DNA of 64,000 nucleotides from Sphingopyxis sp. (GTDB lineage Bacteria; Pseudomonadota; Alphaproteobacteria; Sphingomonadales; Sphingomonadaceae). The notes beneath the pieces are model-generated. The model was given only the letters and a program-made list of their open reading frames with translations. It ran no database searches and had not been told where the DNA came from. The position numbers and the translations under genes are program-made. The DNA lies in NCBI GenBank assembly GCA_017745175.1, contig JAGHZY010000013.1, positions 30,182 through 94,181 of the forward strand, read 5' to 3'. Positions 15,968-24,363 of this stretch are shown piece by piece (position 1 is the first letter of the stretch; each line of letters starts with the position of its first letter).

Positions 15968-18039
15968 TCGAAGTCGCCGAACTGTTCGGGCACGCAGACA
16001 TGGGCGGGCAGAAGATCGGCTTCCTCGTCCCGCTTTTCCGGACCCGCAGCAGCAATGCGCTCCTCGTCCAGCGCATTTCAAGGGATGGACGGGTAGCGGG
16101 CTTCGTAGGCATCGAACCGGCGCAGACACCCGTGACGCCTGTCAATATTCAAGCCGTGGCGATCGGCGAAGAACCGATCTGGTCGTTCGCTTTTTCCAAC
16201 GGCGATGTCATTGAGGCTCGCGACCGTGAATTTCGCGCGGCGCTCCAAAGCCGGCTCGACGATCCGGCGCTCATGGACCGCCCTCTTCTTTCGGTAGAGA
16301 TTGCCGAGTTCCTCGGGCTACCCGATCAGCGCCTCTCGGCGGCCGTGAAAGCCTATACGCGGCTGCGCACGCTCGGGAACGCTGCAGCCGGATCATGGCG
16401 AGATCTCTCCATATTGACACCCGATCTGCGCCGCGCCGTCCGACAGGCAGGCGGCGACCTCGCCCCGATCGCAAAGCGCCTCATCGCGCAAACCGACGGG
16501 AATTTGGCGTCAATCCGTTCACCGATCCTGCTGACCGCCGGCACAAAGGCTAAACTCGCCGAGGTCGCTCGTACGGTCCTCGAAAAACTTGCCCCGCTCT
16601 ACCCACCCTCTCGGACCGGCTGGTCGATCCGTATCCACTTTCCCGATGAAGGACCACGGATCGCCGCCCCTGAAGCGGTGGTATTGATCCCCGACGAACG
16701 AGACGGCGAAATCCGTCACTATCTCGAAATGGATTTCGGTTGGCGGGTCGACGCTTATCCGTTGAACCAGCTCTCGATTTTCCGAAACGCGTTGACCGAG
16801 ACGCGCGCGGCCGGTTTTGCGCTCGTCCGCGGCGAGAATCCGAGAATTATTCGCGAAGTTGCCGAGATGGGAGGGCCGAGGATAACTCCGATCCTTACCG
16901 GAACCAGTTCCCGCTTCCCGCTGCATGGCAACAATGATTTGTTCGACGCGTCCGATATGCATATCTGCGTTCCGGCGACGGGCCTCCCCGGGGCAACGAG
17001 ACCTACGCGGACGACGTCGACGATCGTGCGCCAGGTGATCGCCGCCGCGCTCGGTGCGGGCGACAGAATCGGTTCGGAGAGGCTCGAAGGACGCTGGGTC
17101 TTTTACCGTGCCAACGGGACCGGATCCTCTCCCCGGACCGACGCTTTCGCGACGCTCTACGATCGCCTGATCGCGAACGACCTCTCCAGCAGGCAGATAT
17201 TTTTCATGCTCGGCAAGGAGCGCGGCGCGCGCGCGCCGGAGGTTGGCGAGAGGCCGCTCGATATGCTGTTTCCCGGCGGAATATTGCTCCACGATCGCCG
17301 GACGGTCGCGACGATGATCGATGCGAAATCGGATGTCCTGATGCTGTTGCCGGTTCGGCAGCGCGACGAAGCGGACTGGGAGGAGCATCGACGCGCAATC
17401 GATCAAGTCCTCTTTGCCCGCGGTTGGCGCGCCGGCATGCCCAAAGGCGGAGAGGATGGCGTCTACGAAGTCGATATACCGCTTCGCCTGCGCTATCTTC
17501 GCATTCGCCCCGAACCCAAGTTGGCCCCGCGCTGGAACATACAAGCACTCCTCGACTTCGATCTTCGCGAACTTGACGCAGTCACCCTGACCGGCGATGC
17601 CGGTCCGGCATCCATACTCGCAGGCCTGGAGCAACGGCGCGAGCTTGCGATCAACATGCGTGACCTGTGCGCTTCGAACGGCGAAGCGGGTATAATGTCG
17701 ATTTTCGCAGGACAGTTCCGCCGCCTTGCAAGCGGGCAGCTGCATCGCGCGCGAACGCACTTCGCCGCGCTTCTCCTCAATCATGCCTATCGGCTGGGAC
17801 ATGTCGGGTTCGAGGGCGACGGCGCGCTCCATGATGCCCTGCACGGCCCGGAACTCGGGAACGCCGTTCAGTTGAACTGGAATCGCATACGCGGAGCCGG
17901 AGACCATGTCAGGGCGCGCGTGAGGCTGGTTGCCGGTCGCACCAACGAACATCTCCCCGCGGGCAGCAATCTCATACCACCCTTCGATCTCGTCCTTTTC
18001 CCGGACGGCGTTGCGCTGGAACGCCCCAATGCCGAATAG
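15964..18039 (+). CDS. Unknown 691-residue protein, second gene of the cassette
   Basis: A large soluble protein without a recognised family. Residues 1-90 look beta-rich (IGFLVPLFRTRSSNALLVQ). About residues 100-200 hold helical segments compatible with winged-helix folds (LLSVEIAEFLGLPDQRLSAAVKAY). A central block follows with YLEMDFGWRVDAYPLNQLSIF and a HGNNDLFDASDMHICVP segment, and a C-terminal region with MSIFAGQFRRLASGQLHRAR and ALLLNHAYRLGHVG. No Walker, HNH, DEAD or HEPN motif was found, so an enzyme class cannot be given. The ATG overlaps the stop of the preceding gene; the third gene follows after 78 bases. Confidence 0.75.
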   Translation: MIEVAELFGHADMGGQKIGFLVPLFRTRSSNALLVQRISRDGRVAGFVGIEPAQTPVTPVNIQAVAIGEEPIWSFAFSNGDVIEARDREFRAALQSRLDDPALMDRPLLSVEIAEFLGLPDQRLSAAVKAYTRLRTLGNAAAGSWRDLSILTPDLRRAVRQAGGDLAPIAKRLIAQTDGNLASIRSPILLTAGTKAKLAEVARTVLEKLAPLYPPSRTGWSIRIHFPDEGPRIAAPEAVVLIPDERDGEIRHYLEMDFGWRVDAYPLNQLSIFRNALTETRAAGFALVRGENPRIIREVAEMGGPRITPILTGTSSRFPLHGNNDLFDASDMHICVPATGLPGATRPTRTTSTIVRQVIAAALGAGDRIGSERLEGRWVFYRANGTGSSPRTDAFATLYDRLIANDLSSRQIFFMLGKERGARAPEVGERPLDMLFPGGILLHDRRTVATMIDAKSDVLMLLPVRQRDEADWEEHRRAIDQVLFARGWRAGMPKGGEDGVYEVDIPLRLRYLRIRPEPKLAPRWNIQALLDFDLRELDAVTLTGDAGPASILAGLEQRRELAINMRDLCASNGEAGIMSIFAGQFRRLASGQLHRARTHFAALLLNHAYRLGHVGFEGDGALHDALHGPELGNAVQLNWNRIRGAGDHVRARVRLVAGRTNEHLPAGSNLIPPFDLVLFPDGVALERPNAE

Positions 18040-18117
18040 CCCGGAGGAAGCGCCTACCTCATCGATCGGGGAATTGAAGGCCGACGCATGGACGTCCGAC
18101 CCAAGAGAGAGTTTTGA

Positions 18118-18726
18118 TTGGCAGTGACAGCATTTTCATCGAACAAGCAGATCCGCTGGAACCAGTTTCGCGCAACCGCTCGCGACATATTGAAACGGGC
18201 ACGCGAACCATGGGGGCCCGCCGACCCAGTGGGCAGTCTCGCGAGAGCGATGGAACATGCTTATGCGGCGGGCGCGGCACAGGTCGGACAGCCAGTCGAA
18301 GAAATGGTGGTTGATGGCAGCCTGCGCTGGGACGCCATCCCATCGCGCGCCCGCGTCATGCTCGAGTATCTCGGCATCTCGGTCTATGAACGCCGCGAAG
18401 AATTGCGTGAGGGAACGCTGCTTGCCATGCTCGAAGGCGCCGCAGCAACCGGCCGCAAGGGCAAGAAGGCTGTTTTCAGCTTCTGGGTGGCCGAAGAGGA
18501 TGAACATGGTCGGATACTTCGTCGCTGTGAGGAACGGCACGAACCGCATCAATGGGCGACGACCTCGGCCTCGGCCCTGATCCGGCTTGGCATTTTCACC
18601 GAACTCAAGACCGATCCGCCCGAACAAATCGCCCAACTGACGCCGCTTGGACTCGAAACGATCCTGTCTGCAATCGAAGCCGACCACATCTTTATTCCGC
18701 CTTGGCGAAAATCCGAGAGCAGCTAG
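18118..18726 (+). CDS. Unknown protein, third gene of the cassette
   Basis: A 202-residue soluble protein of unknown family. Its C-terminal third (ATTSASALIRLGIFTEL, then QLTPLGLETILSAIEAD) resembles a winged helix of the MarR/ArsR kind, where a helix pair is followed by a Leu-rich recognition helix. The N-terminal half is helical (RATARDILKRAREPW, RVMLEYLGISVYERREEL). TTG start, with AAGAGAGA about 8 bases before it. Co-directional with the two preceding unknown genes; it might be a DNA-binding or regulatory partner. Confidence 0.65.
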   Translation: MAVTAFSSNKQIRWNQFRATARDILKRAREPWGPADPVGSLARAMEHAYAAGAAQVGQPVEEMVVDGSLRWDAIPSRARVMLEYLGISVYERREELREGTLLAMLEGAAATGRKGKKAVFSFWVAEEDEHGRILRRCEERHEPHQWATTSASALIRLGIFTELKTDPPEQIAQLTPLGLETILSAIEADHIFIPPWRKSESS

Positions 18727-18793
18727 TTCGGTTCCCTGTCCATAGGCCTCCTGGAAACCTTCCTGCCGGAAAGCAGCGCGGATATGCGCGCAG

Positions 18794-18830
18794 GGCTGCG
18801 CGCCCGGGACGAAACCGCGGGCGCGCAGCC
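18794..18830. terminator. Hairpin between convergent genes
   Basis: A perfect 13-bp stem (GGCTGCGCGCCCG with CGGGCGCGCAGCC) and an 11-base loop in the gap between the third cassette gene and the convergent 187-residue gene. Only a short A/T run flanks it, so termination efficiency is uncertain. Confidence 0.6.
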
Positions 18831-18834
18831 AAAG

Positions 18835-19398
18835 TCAGGGATGAACCGTCGGCTCGCCGAGCAACGCTTCGACATCCGCCATGAGCGCAATCGCCCATTC
18901 CGCGTTCAGCGTCGGTCCGGGTCCGCCCGGCCGGCAGACATCGGCGCCAAACAGATAATGAAGCTTCCAGAGCAATGCCGCGACATCCGGCGCGGGAGCC
19001 ATGAGGAGATTCTCCTCTGCATCGCCCTGTGCCGCGCAAAGCTCCTCATTTTTCGCTTCGACGGCATCGCTATCATGCGCAGCACGCGCTGCCGCATAGT
19101 CGAGCCAGGCCGTACGTATCGACGCGGCGGCTTCGCGGAAGCACGGCGAGACATGATTGTCCCATGCGTCGAGGCGGTTCGTATCGAAGAAAAAGCGCGC
19201 GACCTGGCCGCTTTTGGCTTCCATATCGAACCAGAGATCGGGACGCGGAGCCGTGCGCTCGATCGCATCGGTCATCGGTTTCAACACCATTTCGGTATGC
19301 GCTTCGAGCGCCGTCTTCGCCGCCGCGCGCCTCGCAAGCAATTCGGCCCAGCGTGCCGTCGCCTCATCCGTGCGTTCCATAACCATTGCTTCCTGCAT
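18835..19398 (-). CDS. Conserved hypothetical protein, mobile-element type
   Basis: A 187-residue, largely helical, soluble protein without recognised domains. Notable segments are ATARWAELLARRAAAKTALE, DLWFDMEAKSGQVARFFFDT and a WLDYAAARAAHDSDAVEAKN helix that may form a coiled coil. The AAAGGAG ribosome-binding site precedes the ATG. It stands alone between convergent cassette genes and the Septu-like operon. Proteins like this are seen on sphingomonad ICEs as unnamed accessory genes; that is from memory. Confidence 0.6.
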   Translation of the reverse strand: MQEAMVMERTDEATARWAELLARRAAAKTALEAHTEMVLKPMTDAIERTAPRPDLWFDMEAKSGQVARFFFDTNRLDAWDNHVSPCFREAAASIRTAWLDYAAARAAHDSDAVEAKNEELCAAQGDAEENLLMAPAPDVAALLWKLHYLFGADVCRPGGPGPTLNAEWAIALMADVEALLGEPTVHP

Positions 19399-19700
19399 CG
19401 TTCATCTCCTTTGCATCGCCGCACTTGATCGCAGCGGGACGAGGATATGGCAGATCGTGACGAAGAAGGGCGGGCCCGAAGGGCCCAGGAAAACGCGCCC
19501 TCGGCAAGCCGCCGGCGCGGCGGCGTGCGCGCGGACATGGGCTTAGCCGCCGCCGCGCCAAGAAAGCGAGCCGAGAGCGCTGCGCGGCCAACCGTGAAGC
19601 GCGCGACCTCTGGCGGCGCCTGCCGCCGCCAGTGCGCGCACCTTGCAGGGCCGCGCGCAATTCAGATTTGCGTCCGTGGTCGAGCGCATTTCGACCGTCG
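19399..19700. other. GC-rich intergenic region with hairpin
   Basis: About 300 bases with no ORF of credible composition. A 9-bp perfect hairpin (CTGGCGGCG, loop CCTGC, CGCCGCCAG) lies at 19610-19632 downstream of the HNH gene and could end that transcript. Confidence 0.5.
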
Positions 19701-20531
19701 TCAAAATTTGATGTCGGGAAGCGTCACTTTCGCCGCTGCGGCAGCCACATGGTCGAGCGCCGCGTCATTGGCGTTGACGCCGCGAAGCAATGCCGCGCGC
19801 CAGCTATTCAAGCCCTGCGTGACAACCGTATCCCGATAATGGCGGTCCAACGCCTGCTTGCCGTTCAAACCGACATTCTGAATATCGTCAGCGAGCGCCT
19901 CGGGGAGGTTCGACCAGATGGTCGCGATCGCGGTTTCAAATGCAGTGCCGAGAATATTGTCCAGATGGAAAACGATCATCAGCCTCAGGCTTTTTGCAAG
20001 GCCGGGTTCGGGGACGGCCGCAAACAGCGGCGCAGCGGGATGTCCATCAATGCGAATCCGCCAGATCTTGTCCTTTGCGCAGGTATCGAAATAGGGATGG
20101 AGAAAGCGCTCACCGGATATCGCGCCTTTGAAAGTCCGCCCCTTGGCACCGCTGTTGCACAGCGAGCAGGCCGGCAGCAGATTCGCCGGCAGGACCGCGA
20201 ATTCAGGGAAATCTTCGCGCGGGAGATAATGATCGAGTGACCCCCTGCTTGGCGATCCGCACATCGGACAGCATAGCAGGCCCGGCGTGTAGCGGATGCG
20301 TTTCAGCGGCCCCCCGCCCTGCCGACTGATGTAAAGCTTGAGCTGGGCCTTGCGGATCGGCGGCTGAAACACCGCCGGACTGATTTGCCAAGGGTCGCCG
20401 CAAACATTCCGATAGTCAGCATAGGCCTGCGTCCACGGCACGGTGTGCGGCACGAAATCCGGCTTCGTCAGAATAGAAGCGAGCTTCTTGTCCTCATCGG
20501 CGTTGCTCATTGGTCGTTTGAGCGGTCCCAT
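19701..20531 (-). CDS. ptuB: HNH endonuclease, PtuB-like (Septu defence)
   Basis: A 276-residue HNH nuclease. The zinc-ribbon HNH core is visible: C88-PM-C91, the catalytic D100-H101 in SLDHYLPRED, Asn117 in ANLLPAC, and the second C122-SL-C125 pair. Its ATG starts one base after the stop of the ATPase gene (TGACATG), so the two are translationally coupled. ATPase followed by HNH nuclease is the PtuA-PtuB layout of the Septu anti-phage system. An alternative start is the ATG at codon 8. Gene symbol is by analogy; a retron- or other ATPase-HNH system cannot be excluded, but no reverse transcriptase is nearby. Confidence 0.72.
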   Translation of the reverse strand: MGPLKRPMSNADEDKKLASILTKPDFVPHTVPWTQAYADYRNVCGDPWQISPAVFQPPIRKAQLKLYISRQGGGPLKRIRYTPGLLCCPMCGSPSRGSLDHYLPREDFPEFAVLPANLLPACSLCNSGAKGRTFKGAISGERFLHPYFDTCAKDKIWRIRIDGHPAAPLFAAVPEPGLAKSLRLMIVFHLDNILGTAFETAIATIWSNLPEALADDIQNVGLNGKQALDRHYRDTVVTQGLNSWRAALLRGVNANDAALDHVAAAAAKVTLPDIKF

Positions 20532-20532
20532 G

Positions 20533-22248
20533 TCAGGCGATCTCGTCGCCGCGCGCCGCGCGCGCGATAAGGGTGAGAGTCACCGGACTGAGCTGGTCGC
20601 CATATTCGCCGAGGACCCCTTCTATACCGATCTCGCTTACTTTCGCGCGCCCCCATTCGGCAAGGCGCCGCCGATATCGCGCCGGCATCGCCCAGTCGTC
20701 GAAGACGAATTGCGACAATTCGTCGATGTTCGCGCCGAAGGTCTGCATCCGGGGGCGGTCAGAAGTCAGCAGGCCGTCCGCGTCGCGGCTGAGGACATTG
20801 ACGCGCTGGCGGGGAACCTCGCGCACAACATAGGCCGAGTGGGTTGCGATGATGGCAATCGACTTCGTCCGGTCGAGCAAATCCTGGAGAATATCCATGA
20901 AGGTCGAAATATAGTTGGGATGGAGATGAGTCTCCGGCTCGTCGAGGAGAAGCAGGCTGCCATTCTCGACGGAAGCAACGGCCTGCGCCACGAATTGAGC
21001 CATCGCGAGCTCACCGCTGCTCAGCCGGCGCGGCGTCCTGTCGTCGGACAGGATGATTGCCGGCCGTCCCAGATCTATCAGTGCTGCAAGGCGATTCTGG
21101 TCACGCTCGATGAAACGTTGGGCGAAACCCACGAACAGATCGTCGCCGATCGAGTGGAGGTCATGAAACCCATCCTCCGAATCCTCCGCGATCGGCAAAT
21201 AGAGATCATCGAGAAACCCCAGTTTTTCGAGCATCGCCTGGAGAAGTTGATATCGCTCGGAGCGCATCGCATCGCTGCCAAAGGACGAACTGTCATCGCG
21301 CAGACAATCGACGACACACTGGATGAACGAACGCCCGAGCGGTTCGACGTCGGCAGCAACCGCGAAATATTCATAGTCAATGCCGGCCCAGGGAGGAATT
21401 GCCTTGGGATATGGGTCGCTCTGCACCGAAGAGAAGACAAGAACCCTGCTGAAAGCAGGTGACCCGAGCGTAAAGCTCGCCGCGACCACGTCATCGGCGG
21501 TCTCGGTCTCCTGACGCTCGATCGCCTCGATCATGGCATGGAGAAGCTGCGTCTTGCCTACGCCGTTTCGACCGATCAGCACACAGCAGCGATCATCGAA
21601 AATCTCATCCGGCGAAAAGTCGAGATCAACCTCGATAGGCTGCTCATAGGCCGGAAGCCGGGCCTCGATCGAGAAGCTCGACGCTGCATCGTTGACCGTC
21701 GGGACCGGCGTCCGGCGAAGGAACCGGCCGCCTCGCCGGTAAGCGGTATAGCGCGGCGCGTTGCGGATCATCCCCAAGTGGAAGGGATCGCCCGTCATGA
21801 GGGTGAGAATATCCTGATCTTCCCCCTCAATATTGGCGAGGACCACATCGTGCAATTTGCGCAGGCCGCCGATAGCGTCGTCGAAACCCAGCAAGGCAAC
21901 GAGGTCGCGATATCCGGTGACCTCGCCCAACAAGGCGCAGTAGCGCGTTTCCACCGTATCGAGTGGAAATGTCTCTCCCCGCTCCCCGAATTGCCCACTC
22001 AGAAAGTCGAACGTATTTTTCTCGTTCTCGAACATCAGGCGAAGCTGAAACGGTGTCTCTTCACCATCCGCGCCGAAGAGGATCAGATCGGCAAAATGCC
22101 GATAGCTATAGTCGTTCCAGTTATCCCGGTCCGGAATGATCGCCAGCAGCGGACGCTGTTTCAAAGCGCGCGCAAGCTTGTCGCTCCTCGCGACGATGAC
22201 CTCGATATTGCCGGCTTTCGTCTTCGCTCGCCCCACCACCATCCCCAT
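20533..22248 (-). CDS. ptuA: AAA/ABC-type ATPase, PtuA-like (Septu defence)
   Basis: A 571-residue ATPase of the OLD/SMC-like AAA_15/21 class. Walker A is GRNGVGKT (226-233), the ABC signature-like RRLSSGE ends at 413, Walker B is LLLLDEPETHLHP (432-444) and the switch His is in IIATHSAYV. About 200 N-terminal residues precede the ATPase core and may sense a phage cue. In Septu systems PtuA assembles with PtuB into a complex that degrades nucleic acid on infection. The gene pair forms an isolated leftward operon at the edge of the mobile region; the DNA upstream is AT-rich and probably holds the promoter. Starts ATG, with AAAAGG about 10 bases before it. Confidence 0.75.
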   Translation of the reverse strand: MGMVVGRAKTKAGNIEVIVARSDKLARALKQRPLLAIIPDRDNWNDYSYRHFADLILFGADGEETPFQLRLMFENEKNTFDFLSGQFGERGETFPLDTVETRYCALLGEVTGYRDLVALLGFDDAIGGLRKLHDVVLANIEGEDQDILTLMTGDPFHLGMIRNAPRYTAYRRGGRFLRRTPVPTVNDAASSFSIEARLPAYEQPIEVDLDFSPDEIFDDRCCVLIGRNGVGKTQLLHAMIEAIERQETETADDVVAASFTLGSPAFSRVLVFSSVQSDPYPKAIPPWAGIDYEYFAVAADVEPLGRSFIQCVVDCLRDDSSSFGSDAMRSERYQLLQAMLEKLGFLDDLYLPIAEDSEDGFHDLHSIGDDLFVGFAQRFIERDQNRLAALIDLGRPAIILSDDRTPRRLSSGELAMAQFVAQAVASVENGSLLLLDEPETHLHPNYISTFMDILQDLLDRTKSIAIIATHSAYVVREVPRQRVNVLSRDADGLLTSDRPRMQTFGANIDELSQFVFDDWAMPARYRRRLAEWGRAKVSEIGIEGVLGEYGDQLSPVTLTLIARAARGDEIA

Positions 22249-22789
22249 ATATATATGCCTTTTAGGCAGTCTTCTCAGGACGGCCGCCTAACCGGCTTCG
22301 CCAAGAGGGTCAAAATATTAGAAAATGTGAGATGCAGCGCACCCGCCATACCAGCCACCTGATGACCGGGACAACGTGGACACTGCGGGCTCACATGGTC
22401 ACGGACCGCCGGACCAGCCGTATCATGTTATCCCCCGACCGGCCTCGTAGAACCATCTCGCCCCCTCCCCCGACTCCGGGCGCCCGCCGCCCCGGATATT
22501 CACCCTCCCCCAAAATCCCCTCCATTTCAGACCAGTCCCCCGGCAGACGCTTGCCTTGCCGTAACGTCAAGCTATGCTTGGAGTGCATCGGGCAGCGAAG
22601 CGCCGGATGCCGGAGCGTGAGAACTCCGTTCGAGAGTGAATGTCCCTGAAATGCCATCCCGCCGGGTGGCCGTCTGCGCATGTCCAAGCCCTCGGGCCAA
22701 AGGCGGCGGCGCGGGTTTCTCGACCTGTTCTCAACGCCCGGCTTTCCCGCCTCGCCGCCCCCCAAGGGAATTGGCGCAGGCGCGAGACG
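22249..22789. other. Intergenic region at the mobile/lasso boundary
   Basis: About 540 bases. The left 80 bases are AT-rich (likely ptuA-like promoter). The remainder is GC-rich with C-runs and carries no credible gene; it should contain the promoter of the sigma-FecR-receptor operon. No integrase, tRNA or direct repeat marking an element end was recognised. Confidence 0.5.
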
Positions 22790-23374
22790 ATGGACTATGA
22801 CGACAGCGACACCGAAGGCCGGCGCGGCATCCCCGCCGCCGATCCCCTGCCGCCCGACGACTGGCACGGACACGGCCGCACCGCGCGCGCCGAGGCCGCC
22901 TATGCGACCCATGGCCCCGAGCTTGCGCGCTTCTTCCGCCGCCGGGCCGCGAGCCAGGACGTCGGCGATCTCGTGCAGGAGCTGTTCCGCCGCTTCGTCT
23001 CGGGCCGCTTCTCCGCCCCCCTCCCTGCCGACGAGACCAGACCTTATCTGTTCGACAGCGCGCGCAACCTGCTCGCCGAGCGGGCGCGGCGCGACGACCG
23101 CCGCCGCACGGCCGCGCATGTCGAATATGACGACCGCGAGACCGCCGACCGGTGCCCGCACGAGCGGCTCGAGATGCGCGACGAGCTGCGCCGCATCGAA
23201 AGCGCCATTTCGAAGCTGAAACCCAGGACGCGCGACATATTCCTGATGCACAGGTTCGAGGGACTGAGCTATGAGGAAATCGGCGCGGAGATGGGCATGA
23301 CGGCAAAGGGCGTGGAAAAGCAGATGGCGAAGGCCTTTATCGCGATCCGCCGCGCGCGCTCGGGGCGCCGGTGA
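22790..23374 (+). CDS. FecI-type ECF sigma factor
   Basis: A 194-residue extracytoplasmic-function sigma factor. Region 2 covers about residues 40-105 (ELARFFRRRAASQDVGDLVQE, YLFDSARNLLAERARR). Region 4 covers about 135-185 (LKPRTRDIFLMHRFEGLSYE, EIGAEMGMTAKGVEKQMAKA). It should direct RNA polymerase to the receptor operon when released by FecR. The start ATG was chosen because homologous sequence begins here; the ORF reads 50 codons further upstream without protein-like sequence. FecR overlaps its stop by GTGA. Confidence 0.88.
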   Translation: MDYDDSDTEGRRGIPAADPLPPDDWHGHGRTARAEAAYATHGPELARFFRRRAASQDVGDLVQELFRRFVSGRFSAPLPADETRPYLFDSARNLLAERARRDDRRRTAAHVEYDDRETADRCPHERLEMRDELRRIESAISKLKPRTRDIFLMHRFEGLSYEEIGAEMGMTAKGVEKQMAKAFIAIRRARSGRR

Positions 23375-24303
23375 GCCGCGAGACCGAGGCGGGACATTGG
23401 TACGCCCGGATGCACGGGCCCGACGCCGATTCCAGCCGGGCTGCGTTCGACGCGTGGAGGCGCGACCCCGCCAATGCCGCGGCCTACGCCGCCTATGAGC
23501 GCGACTGGGCACTCACCGGCGCGCTTTCTCCGGCACCGCGCGCGCGAACGCGCGCCGAGCGCCAGTCGGCGCGCTTCGCGCCCGGCGGACGGCGCTGGGC
23601 GATGGCGACCGCCGCGGCGGTGGTGCTGGCCCTCCTCTTCGCCTGGAACAGCACCCGGCAGAGCGATACGCCCCAGATCGCGAGCGGTCCGATGCTCCCC
23701 GGCCAGCTCCGCCTCGCCGACGGAAGCACGGTCACGCTGATGGACGGCGCCTGGGCCGAGCCGCAATTTTCGGACAGCGAGCGGCGGCTCCGGCTCCACG
23801 GCGGCCGCGCGCGCTTCAAGGTCGCGCACGATGCCGCGCGCCCCTTCATCGTCGTCGCCGGCAACAGCGAGACGAAAGCGCTCGGCACTGTTTTCGAGGT
23901 CGACACCCGCGCGGCCGCGCCGCGCATCACGCTGATCGAGGGCTCGGTCGAGGTCCGGATTGCGGGCACCGGAAAGGCGATACGGCTGTCGCCCGGCGAA
24001 AGTGCCGAGGTCGCAACGCCCGGCCCGCGCCGCCTTCCGGCGATGACGAGCCCCGTTCGCGATACCGCGATCGACGCCGACCGGCTGCCGCTCGGCGCGG
24101 TGATCGAACGCGCGAACCGCGCCAATCCGGTCCCCATCCGCCTCGCCGATCCCGCGCTCGCCGCGCTCGAACTGACCGGGCGTTTCGACGTTGCCGACAG
24201 CGCCTCGCTCGCGCGCAAGCTCGCCGCCGCGCTCGGCCTCGACGTCGAGACGCACCCCGGCGAAATCGTCCTGAAGCGTCCCCGAGAAAAACGGGGGGAC
24301 TGA
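23371..24303 (+). CDS. FecR-family anti-sigma factor/signal transducer
   Basis: A 310-residue inner-membrane protein. The cytoplasmic N-terminal domain has the DUF4880-like AGHWYARMHGPDADSSRAAF and FDAWRRDPANAAAYA stretch. One membrane segment lies at about 76-91, and the periplasmic FecR domain carries LADGSTVTLMDGAW, GRARFKVAHDAARPFIVVAG and ALGTVFEVD motifs. It would sense the ligand-loaded STN domain of the receptor and release the sigma factor. GTG start overlapping the sigma stop; the receptor begins 60 bases downstream. The C-terminal part contains an STN-like secretin segment. Confidence 0.88.
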   Translation: MSRETEAGHWYARMHGPDADSSRAAFDAWRRDPANAAAYAAYERDWALTGALSPAPRARTRAERQSARFAPGGRRWAMATAAAVVLALLFAWNSTRQSDTPQIASGPMLPGQLRLADGSTVTLMDGAWAEPQFSDSERRLRLHGGRARFKVAHDAARPFIVVAGNSETKALGTVFEVDTRAAAPRITLIEGSVEVRIAGTGKAIRLSPGESAEVATPGPRRLPAMTSPVRDTAIDADRLPLGAVIERANRANPVPIRLADPALAALELTGRFDVADSASLARKLAAALGLDVETHPGEIVLKRPREKRGD

Positions 24304-24363
24304 TCCGCCCCCGACATTCCCCGCACCCAGACGGCCATCACGGCCGCACTCTGGGAGGGATGA

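Noticed and set aside
22249..22400. Right end (attR) of an integrative element
   Set aside because: Gene content changes here, but no direct repeat matching the left side, integrase or tRNA was found to support a precise boundary.
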